This document shows, in pieces, positions 58,510 through 64,000 of a DNA stretch of 64,000 nt. Position 1 is the first letter of the stretch, and every line of letters starts with the position of its first letter. Origin of the DNA: JAAFIP01 sp031367325. GTDB taxonomy: Bacteria; Pseudomonadota; Gammaproteobacteria; Burkholderiales; Burkholderiaceae_C. A program made the translations under genes and the position numbers. The notes below the pieces were generated by a model. It was given only the letters and a program-made list of their open reading frames with translations, ran no database searches and had not been told where the DNA came from. The stretch covers positions 25,234 to 89,233 of the forward strand of contig JANLPQ010000018.1 of the NCBI GenBank assembly GCA_031367325.1, read 5' to 3'.

Positions 58510-59919
58510 ATGCGTGTCTTGATTATTGGCGCAGGCTGGGCGGGCTTAGCCGCTGCGGTAGAAGCTACACGCTTGGGCCACCATGCTACTGTTTTAGAAG
58601 CTGCCCGAGCAGTAGGTGGGCGGGCTAGAGCCTTAAAAGTATCTTTACCAGATGGGTCTGAAGCAACTTTAGACAATGGACAGCACATCTTAATTGGCGC
58701 GTATAGCGAAACCTTGCAACTGATGCGCGACGTAGGCGTAGACACAGCCGCTGCGCTGCACCGCATGCCACTGACCTTGCAGTACCCCGATGGCCATGGC
58801 CTGGCCTTGCCCGATTGGCGCAAACCGTGGTTTGCTGGCGTAGACGTAGCAGTAGGCATTTTGCAAGCCAAGGGCTGGAACTACAAAGACAAGCTGTCGC
58901 TGCTGCGTACTGCCGACGCGTGGCGGCGTGCGCGATTTAGCTGCCCTGCACATTACAGCGTAGCCCAGCTGTGCCACAGCATCACGCCGCGCGTGATGGC
59001 CGATATGATCGAGCCACTGGTAGTGTCAGCGCTGAACATCACTGCTGATCGTGCCAGCGCTACAGTGTTTTTGCAGGTGATGCGTGATGCTTTGTTTGCG
59101 GCACCTTCACAGGCTGCGTCTGGTACTACAGCAGGCGATATTGCGGGGTCTAACATGCTGCTGCCGCGCACTGACCTGGGCGCACTGTTTCCGCAGGCAG
59201 CGCAACAATGGCTTAGCACGCAAGGTGCACAGGTGATGCTAGGCCAGCGTGCAGATCATCTTGGCTTACTATCAAAAACGCAGCTGCTTGAGCAGGATTT
59301 GCTTGGGTTACCCGGTGATTTAGCCTACAAATATGACGCTACAATCATCGCCACGGGTGCCGTTGACGCTGCGCGCTTGGTACGCACTCTAGCGCAACCT
59401 AGCGACGCCACCAACGCGTGGCTGCGCACCACAGAGGCCTTGCAACACACCGCTATTACTACCGTGTATGCGTACAGTGCAGCGCTGGCTGCGCGATCGG
59501 ATAACCAGCCCGCCTGCCCATCGACCACCCTATTTGCCGCATTATTCACCACACCCGTCATGGCGTTGCGCAGCAGCGCGCAGCAGCCCGCACAGTTTGT
59601 TTTTGACCGTGCGGCGCTTAGCGGGCAGCACGGTGTGCTGGCCTTTGTGGTCAGCGCCAGCGAGGGTGATGCCGCCAGCATAGAACAATTGGTTATCGCA
59701 CAAGGCAAATCCCAGCTAGGCTTGCACGATTTGCAGCCACTGAAAACCATTGTAGAAAAACGCGCCACCTTTGCCTGCACGCCCGGTGTGCAGCGTCCAC
59801 CCATGCGTATTGCAGACGGCTTGCTAGCCTGTGGCGATTACGTTGACGGGCCCTACCCCGCAACGCTAGAAGGCGCAGTGCGCAGCGGATTGGCCGCAGC
59901 GCGGACGCTGCATATTTAG
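58510..59919 (+). CDS. hpnE: Hydroxysqualene dehydroxylase HpnE
   Basis: This 469-residue FAD-dependent amine-oxidase-like enzyme converts hydroxysqualene to squalene. The dinucleotide motif is VLIIGAGWAGLAAAVEATRL; then GGRARALKVSLPDGSEATLD and NGQHILIGAYSETLQLMRDV; the C-terminus is LLACGDYVDGPYPATLEGAV, RSGLAAARTLHI. Two dispersed repeat copies lie inside: one overlaps the conserved GGRARA segment (26-43) and one encodes LSKTQLLEQDLLGL (253-267). Its 3' end carries a 21-bp tandem duplication that includes the stop. Confidence 0.94.
   Translation: MRVLIIGAGWAGLAAAVEATRLGHHATVLEAARAVGGRARALKVSLPDGSEATLDNGQHILIGAYSETLQLMRDVGVDTAAALHRMPLTLQYPDGHGLALPDWRKPWFAGVDVAVGILQAKGWNYKDKLSLLRTADAWRRARFSCPAHYSVAQLCHSITPRVMADMIEPLVVSALNITADRASATVFLQVMRDALFAAPSQAASGTTAGDIAGSNMLLPRTDLGALFPQAAQQWLSTQGAQVMLGQRADHLGLLSKTQLLEQDLLGLPGDLAYKYDATIIATGAVDAARLVRTLAQPSDATNAWLRTTEALQHTAITTVYAYSAALAARSDNQPACPSTTLFAALFTTPVMALRSSAQQPAQFVFDRAALSGQHGVLAFVVSASEGDAASIEQLVIAQGKSQLGLHDLQPLKTIVEKRATFACTPGVQRPPMRIADGLLACGDYVDGPYPATLEGAVRSGLAAARTLHI
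58587..58638 (+). repeat. Dispersed repeat copy 17, in the hpnE N-terminal region
   Basis: TACTGTTTTAGAAGCTGCCC, GAGCAGTAGGTGGGCGGGCT, AGAGCCTTAAA. The right end (GGGCTAGAGCC) matches the long form. TTGAGC is CCGAGC, removing an in-frame TGA. It overlaps a conserved FAD-enzyme motif, so convergence is possible. Confidence 0.55.
59268..59311 (+). repeat. Dispersed repeat copy 18, inside hpnE
   Basis: ACTATCAAAAACGCAGCTGC, TTGAGCAGGATTTGCTTGGG, TTAC. It is a close match read in a third frame, SKTQLLEQDLLGL. Confidence 0.85.
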
Positions 59920-59953
59920 CCGCGGACGCTGCATATTTAGCCGCTAACGCTGC
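59901..59953 (+). repeat. 21-bp tandem duplication at the hpnE stop
   Basis: GCGGACGCTGCATATTTAGC plus C occurs at 59901-59921 and 59922-59942, followed by a partial third copy (GCTAACGCTGC). The duplication repeats the hpnE stop codon (TAG) in the same frame. Confidence 0.85.
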
Positions 59954-60120
59954 TATTTCTTTTTACTCTTCACTGCCGGCTTAGCAGTTTTCGATTTGGC
60001 TGCCGCAGACGGGCTGGCATCTGCTTTGGGCATATCGCCCAAGGTAGTTTTAACGGGGCACACGTTAAAAACGGGGCATTTTTTACAGCCAACAGCGATG
60101 GCGATGGGGCATAAGACCAT
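59953..60120 (-). CDS. Tiny cysteine-rich protein (CKKCP...CP)
   Basis: This 55-residue protein reads MVLCPIAIAVGCKKCPVFNV then CPVKTTLGDMPKADA, ending in a Lys/Ala-rich tail (KSKTAKPAVKSKKK). Four cysteines (4, 12, 15 and 21) could bind a metal or an Fe-S cluster. GAGGAG stands 8-9 bases before the ATG at 60120, and the frame is intact, so I judge it real. I recall similar short 'CKKCP' proteins in Burkholderiales, but cannot cite them. It lies between hpnE (convergent) and an MFS gene. Confidence 0.7.
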   Translation of the reverse strand: MVLCPIAIAVGCKKCPVFNVCPVKTTLGDMPKADASPSAAAKSKTAKPAVKSKKK

Positions 60121-60203
60121 TTCGGTAACTCCTCAGTTTTGTAGCGCTCAGTATGCGCTATTGCGGGGTGAATTACCAATTTAGCCGCGCTCAATTAACG
60201 CCG

Positions 60204-61355
60204 CTAGATATCAAATTTGAGCCGACTGGCCAAACGCGCACCCAAGCCCACACAAGCCCCCGTCACCCAAAACAGTCCAGCCACGCCAATGGCGGCGCCA
60301 GCCACGCCAAACAGCATGGGCATCACCACGCTAGACCCGTTAATCGCCATCAGCCGCAGGCCCAGCGCCTCGCCGTGGCGGTCCTCGGGCGTAATCTGGT
60401 GCAGCGTGCTCATAATCATCGGTTGCACACAGCCCAGTGTGAAGCCAAGAAACACCGAGCACACGCCCATCGAGAGTGCGGTGGGCATCAAGGGGTACAC
60501 CGCAAACAGCATGGCCGTCAGCACCATGGCCACGGTAATCACCGCCCATTCGCGCAGGCTGTGCGCCAGCACGGGTAGCAGTACGCGTATGGCTGCGGCG
60601 GCAATGGCAAACGAGCCCAGGATGGTACCGATAACACTGGCGCTGTAGCCGCGCTCGTGACCCAGCAGCGGCACCACAAAGGTGTGCACGTCCCAGCAGG
60701 ACGACAGCAGCCAGTTAACGATCATCAAGCGGCGCATCAGCGGCTCGCGCAGCAAATCCCAAAACTGCTTTTTTTCCTGCGTTCTAGGCGCTATAGCTGG
60801 CAGCTCTTTCGTGTTGCGTATCCAAAACCAGGTCGCCAGTGGCAGCAAGGCCAAAAACAAAAACGCGGCCCGAAAGCCCAAAAAATCAATCAGCAGCCCA
60901 GCCGTAAATGGGCCTAGAAAATTAGACACCGCCGGGCCAATCGACAGCCAACTGAACACTTGCTTTAGTTGCAACGGGTTCTCTGCCGCGCGGCCCACGT
61001 GGCGCTGTAGCGCTATCACCGCGATGCCCGTGGCCCCGCCGGTGCACAGTGCCGCAATGCCCAGCGTAATGATGTGCGGCAGCGCGGTGGCCAGCAGCAT
61101 GCCACTGCTGGCCAAGATGATGGCAAAACCCACCGGCTTTTTTAGCCCATTGGCGTCTGCATAGCGCCCAGCAGGGATGGCTAAAAAAACCTGCGTTAAC
61201 GCAAACAACGCTAACAAAAACCCGACCGCTGCTGCACTAAACCCCTCGCGCAGCGCCCACAGCGGTGCTGCTAAGCGCATGCCCGCCATGGTGCCGTGCA
61301 AACACACCTGGCCAATGATCAGGTGCACCAGCGGGCGGGATAGAGAGTTTTTCAA
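60204..61355 (-). CDS. Major facilitator superfamily transporter
   Basis: This 383-residue protein has about 12 hydrophobic segments and the MFS loop signature after TM2 (AIPAGRYADANGLKKPVGFA). Homologues of this size often export drugs or small metabolites. The substrate is not evident. It lies 84 bp upstream of the tiny CKKCP gene and 32 bp downstream of rmuC on the same strand. No specific functional link with its neighbours is seen. Confidence 0.85.
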   Translation of the reverse strand: MKNSLSRPLVHLIIGQVCLHGTMAGMRLAAPLWALREGFSAAAVGFLLALFALTQVFLAIPAGRYADANGLKKPVGFAIILASSGMLLATALPHIITLGIAALCTGGATGIAVIALQRHVGRAAENPLQLKQVFSWLSIGPAVSNFLGPFTAGLLIDFLGFRAAFLFLALLPLATWFWIRNTKELPAIAPRTQEKKQFWDLLREPLMRRLMIVNWLLSSCWDVHTFVVPLLGHERGYSASVIGTILGSFAIAAAAIRVLLPVLAHSLREWAVITVAMVLTAMLFAVYPLMPTALSMGVCSVFLGFTLGCVQPMIMSTLHQITPEDRHGEALGLRLMAINGSSVVMPMLFGVAGAAIGVAGLFWVTGACVGLGARLASRLKFDI

Positions 61356-61387
61356 GCGGCCTTAACCTTTGTTATGAACCATGGTTA

Positions 61388-62707
61388 CTAGCCTTCGTCT
61401 GGCTCTTTGTCCAGCGGCAGCAGGTTCTGCGTTTCAGCCTCGGGCAAAGCTTCTACTTTTTTCAAAGCACGGTTCATCACATTGGTACGCGTCTGCGCTT
61501 GGTCTAGCGTGGTAAGCACGGTTTGCGTTTGCGCGCGAATGCGGGTGAGCACATCGCCAAATTTGCCAAACTCGGTCTTCACCGCGCCCAGCACTTGCCA
61601 CACCTCGCTGCTACGCTGCTCAAGTGCCAGCGTGCGAAAGCCCATTTGCAACGAATTGAGCATCGCCAGCAGCGTGGTAGGCCCCGCCAGCGTCACGCGG
61701 TAGTCGCGCTGCAAGCTGTCCATCAGCCCGGGGCGGCGCAGTACCTCGGCATACAGCCCTTCAGACGGTAAAAACAAGATTGCAAAGTCTGTGGTGTATG
61801 GCGGCTGAATGTATTTGTCTGTCATTGACTTAGCCTCTAGCCGAATGCGCTGCTCCAGCGCCTTGCCTGCCACCTCCACGCCCAGCACGTCGGCACGCTC
61901 TTGCGCGTCTAGCAGGCGCTCGTAGTCTTCGTTAGGAAACTTCGCGTCAATCGGCAGCCACAGCGGCACGCCGTCATCGCTTTTGCCCGGCAGGCGCACA
62001 GCGTAGTCGACCACGTTTTTACTGCCCGGAATGGTGGCCACTTGCACGGCATATTGCTCGGGCGAGAAGATTTGCTCTAGCAGTGCGCCCAGCTGCGCCT
62101 CGCCAAAAATACCGCGCGTTTTCACATTGGTCAGCAGGTGCTTCAAGTCGCCCACGCCCTGCGCCAGCGTTTGCATCTCACCCAGGCCTTTGTGCACCTG
62201 CTCTAGCCTGTCAGCTACTTGCTTAAAGCTCTCGCCCAGCCGCGTTTGCAGCGTAGACTGCAGTTTCTCGTCCACCGTTTGGCGCATCTCGTCCAGCTTG
62301 GCGGTGTTGGTCTTTTGCAGCTGCGCCAGTTGCACATCTAGCGTGTCGCGTACCTCGCGCATGCGCAGCGCGTTGCCATCGGTAATCTGCTGCAACTGCT
62401 GCGTCAGGTTACTTTGAAAAGTAGCCAAGCTTTGCGCCAAATGCGTTTGAATAGCCGCAAGCGACTGCGCCTGCTCGGCCCTGTCACCCCGCGCAGACTC
62501 GGTGATCTCGCGCCGCAGCTCGCGCTCTAGCCGCTCGTTGGTAGTGGCCAAGGTAGTTTTAATGTCGGCATGGCGCGCAGTTTGCTCTTCTTTTTGTAGC
62601 TGGTTGAGCAGGTTTTGCTTGGGTAATCGCACCAAAAGCCATATAAAAAGGCCTATCAGCAGCAGTATATTCAGCACCCCCAGAATCAGCGAAATCGTAA
62701 TATCCAT
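61388..62707 (-). CDS. rmuC: DNA recombination protein RmuC
   Basis: This 439-residue protein has an N-terminal membrane helix (LGVLNILLLIGLFIWLLVRL), a long coiled coil (about 40-190) and a C-terminal restriction-endonuclease-like domain with ARGIFGEAQLGALLEQIFSP-type (TRGIFGEAQLGALLEQIF), then VDYAVRLPGKSDDGVPLWLP and IDAKFPNEDYERLLDAQERA. RmuC affects inversion frequency and genome stability; its exact role is unclear. Dispersed repeat copy 19 encodes KQNLLNQLQK just after the membrane helix (about 23-38). It follows intI by about 20 bp. Confidence 0.93.
   Translation of the reverse strand: MDITISLILGVLNILLLIGLFIWLLVRLPKQNLLNQLQKEEQTARHADIKTTLATTNERLERELRREITESARGDRAEQAQSLAAIQTHLAQSLATFQSNLTQQLQQITDGNALRMREVRDTLDVQLAQLQKTNTAKLDEMRQTVDEKLQSTLQTRLGESFKQVADRLEQVHKGLGEMQTLAQGVGDLKHLLTNVKTRGIFGEAQLGALLEQIFSPEQYAVQVATIPGSKNVVDYAVRLPGKSDDGVPLWLPIDAKFPNEDYERLLDAQERADVLGVEVAGKALEQRIRLEAKSMTDKYIQPPYTTDFAILFLPSEGLYAEVLRRPGLMDSLQRDYRVTLAGPTTLLAMLNSLQMGFRTLALEQRSSEVWQVLGAVKTEFGKFGDVLTRIRAQTQTVLTTLDQAQTRTNVMNRALKKVEALPEAETQNLLPLDKEPDEG
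62593..62640 (+). repeat. Dispersed repeat copy 19, inside rmuC
   Basis: TTTGTAGCTGGTTGAGCAGG then TTTTGCTTGGGTAATCGCAC, ending CAAAAGCC. The core has one change. It is read antisense as LPKQNLLNQLQ. Confidence 0.7.
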
Positions 62708-62728
62708 GGCTTGAGTTTACCGCTTGCT

Positions 62729-63739
62729 TTAAGCCGCCATCGCCTGCAGCGCATCCAGTGGGCTGGCCGTGCCGCCCGCCGCCACTTTCAGCACATGGGT
62801 GTAGATCATCGTGGTGCTCACATCGCTGTGCCCTAGCAGTTCTTGCACCGTGCGAATGTCGGTGCCTGCTTGCAACAAGTGCGTGGCAAAGCTGTGGCGC
62901 AGGGTGTGCACGCTCACGGGCTTGACAATACCTGCCAACGGCACTGCCTTCTTTAATGCGCGTTGCAAACGCTCCTCAAACAAATGGTGCCGCCGCTCTA
63001 CCCCGCTGCGCGGATCAACCGACAGCGTGGGCGATGGAAACAACCAAAACCAACCCCAGGTGCGCCCCACTTGCGGGTATTTAGCCTCCAGCGCATGGGG
63101 CGTTTCTACCCCGCCACGCTGCGCCTGCCTGTCAGCCTCCCACTGCGCACGCGCTGCCAGCATTTGCACCCGCAGCGCAGGTGCCAGCGAGCGCGGCAAC
63201 ATCACCACCCGGTCTTTGCCGCCCTTGGCATCCCGCACGATGATCACGTGGCGGTCAAAGTCTACATCTTTGATCCGCAGGCGCATGCCTTCCATCAAGC
63301 GCATACCTGTACCGTACAACAGGCGTGCCAGCAGCGCGGTAATACCCTCCATATTTGCCAATACGCCAGCCACCTCGTCTTTGGTCAACACACTTGGAAT
63401 ACGGCGGTTTTGATTCGGACGGTTGATGCCATCCAGCCAAGGCAAGTCAATGCCCAGCACCTCGCGGTAGAGAAACAAAACCGCGCTTAAAGCTTGGTTG
63501 TGTGTAGAGGCTGATACCTTGCGCTCAGTTGCCAGCATGGTTAAAAACGCCTCAATCTCGGGGCCAGCCATCTCACGCGGATGGCGCATCACACCGTTGC
63601 GGCCATGCCAGCGCACGAAAAATTTCACCCAATTCAGGTAGGTTTTTTCAGTGCTTAGGCTATAGTGCATATAACGAATACGCTCACGCACTTGGTCTAA
63701 AAGCCGAATCGACTGCAAAGGAGCGTTGCCATGTTTCAT
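62729..63739 (-). CDS. intI: Integron integrase
   Basis: This 336-residue tyrosine recombinase matches the integron class in length (IntI1 has 337) and layout. Catalytic residues are Arg147 (GTGMRLMEG), Lys172/175 (AKGGKDR), His278 and Arg281 (HTLRHSF), His304 (GHSD) and Tyr313 (MIYTH). The integron-specific insert is present at about 225-260: WFWLFPSPTLSVDPRSGVER then RHHLFEERLQRAL. I chose the ATG at 63739 (MKHGNAPLQSIRLLDQVRER) over 63928 because it aligns with IntI starts and lies 13 bp past a LexA box. IntI proteins insert gene cassettes at attI and excise them at attC. Cassettes would lie to the right. Confidence 0.93.
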   Translation of the reverse strand: MKHGNAPLQSIRLLDQVRERIRYMHYSLSTEKTYLNWVKFFVRWHGRNGVMRHPREMAGPEIEAFLTMLATERKVSASTHNQALSAVLFLYREVLGIDLPWLDGINRPNQNRRIPSVLTKDEVAGVLANMEGITALLARLLYGTGMRLMEGMRLRIKDVDFDRHVIIVRDAKGGKDRVVMLPRSLAPALRVQMLAARAQWEADRQAQRGGVETPHALEAKYPQVGRTWGWFWLFPSPTLSVDPRSGVERRHHLFEERLQRALKKAVPLAGIVKPVSVHTLRHSFATHLLQAGTDIRTVQELLGHSDVSTTMIYTHVLKVAAGGTASPLDALQAMAA

Positions 63740-63752
63740 GGGATTTTTATAA

Positions 63753-63768
63753 CTGTATAAATGCACAG
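63753..63768. promoter_or_regulatory. LexA (SOS) box in the intI promoter
   Basis: CTGTATAAATGCACAG fits CTGT-N8-ACAG exactly. Read on the minus strand with flanks it is TACTGTGCATTTATACAGTT, very close to the E. coli consensus. It begins 13 bases upstream of the intI ATG and overlaps the -10 box, so LexA would block transcription and DNA damage would release it. This control is well known for integron integrases. Confidence 0.85.
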
Positions 63769-63795
63769 TATACTCGCTTGAAACGTAGACTACAA
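63767..63795 (-). promoter_or_regulatory. intI promoter
   Basis: -35 TTGTAG (63790-63795), 17 bp, -10 TATACT (63767-63772) on the minus strand. The -10 overlaps the LexA box by two bases. A weaker plus-strand pair, TTGCCA (63726-63731), 16 bp, TATAAC (63748-63753), is a candidate cassette promoter. Confidence 0.6.
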
Positions 63796-64000
63796 GCCAC
63801 TTTTGGAAGTATTCAATGTCCAGTTTAAATCGCAACGCCATTTGTATACCGCAGGTTTCGCGGTATACATTACGTACTGATCGACGGCTAAACAGTGGCG
63901 CTAGCACACATACTGGGTATTTATACAACTCGAAATTTATGGTAGCGTGCGTAGCTATTTACAGCGCACGCACAAAAACGAGTTTTTGAGTCGGACGTTG

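Larger units (their letters stand above)
63740..64000. other. Probable attI region, incomplete at the window edge
   Basis: In integrons the attI site lies between intI and the cassettes, on this side. The region holds the intI promoter, a GCGTGCG/CGCACGC inverted repeat (63945-63951, 63965-63971) and the palindrome CAAAAAC-GA-GTTTTTG (63973-63988). The last four bases GTTG could begin a GTTRRRY crossover site (63997-64000). The rest is outside the window. No gene is seen here. Confidence 0.4.

Noticed and set aside
59970..60194. 74-codon minus-strand frame
   Set aside because: Another frame (59953-60120) has a strong GAGGAG site and a cysteine motif and is preferred.

Overview
The window comes from a betaproteobacterial chromosome, most likely order Burkholderiales, family Comamonadaceae (Rhodoferax/Polaromonas-like). 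The evidence is the gene order rpsB-tsf-pyrH-frr-uppS-cdsA-dxr-rseP-bamA-skp-lpxD-fabZ-lpxA-lpxB-rnhB, an EarP/EF-P(Arg32) pair, a beta-type DnaE and an hpnCDE squalene module. The genus is inference. I see no rRNA, tRNA or CRISPR array.

Layout. 1-8163 (minus strand): a propionyl-CoA to succinyl-CoA operon (mcm, meaB, pccB, pccA), with a hipBA toxin-antitoxin module lodged between pccB and pccA. 8302-8967: a divergent GntR/FCD regulator. 9.0-12.7 kb: an AT-richer accessory island with an FRG-domain protein, a UvrD/Rep-type helicase and two small unrecognised proteins. 13.1-15.9 kb: a cluster of toxin-antitoxin loci, several of them decaying (DUF2442 gene, shortened ParE with its antitoxin, higBA whose toxin has an in-frame TGA, and an RHH-PIN pair behind a perfect palindrome). 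16.0-26.5 kb: dnaE, a membrane sensor with a dead GGDEF domain, greA, carB, carA. 26.7-42.1 kb: the envelope/translation cluster listed above, all on the minus strand. 42.3-49.1 kb: amidase, dadA, HxlR regulator, Old Yellow Enzyme homologue and a second dead-GGDEF sensor. 49.6-54.3 kb: earP and efp separated by a large glycine-rich secreted DUF11 protein. 55.1-59.9 kb: LOG-family protein, then hpnC-DUF2867-hpnD-hpnE. 60.0-63.7 kb (minus strand): a tiny CxxC protein, an MFS transporter, rmuC and an integron integrase. The integrase promoter carries a textbook LexA box, and the window stops four bases into a possible GTTRRRY attI junction.

Two observations stand out. First, the right edge looks like the platform of an SOS-controlled chromosomal integron, so a cassette array may lie just beyond base 64000. 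Second, a short dispersed repeat (core AATAGCTGCTTGAGCAG, about 35-50 bp) occurs at least 19 times in the window. Thirteen copies lie inside protein-coding genes and are read in frame. In seven genes the same reading frame gives variants of one peptide, TQVNPAQAAIKSIV. The copies sit in linkers or at termini of housekeeping enzymes, much as Rickettsia palindromic elements do.

How the parts work together: Mcm, MeaB and Pcc carry propionyl-CoA to succinyl-CoA. The Lpx, Bam, Skp, RseP, UppS, CdsA and Dxr block builds the outer membrane and its lipid precursors beside translation factors. EarP rhamnosylates EF-P. HpnCDE make squalene for hopanoids. All coordinates, motifs and base patterns were read by eye from the sequence. 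Family assignments come from recognition of motifs, not from database searches.
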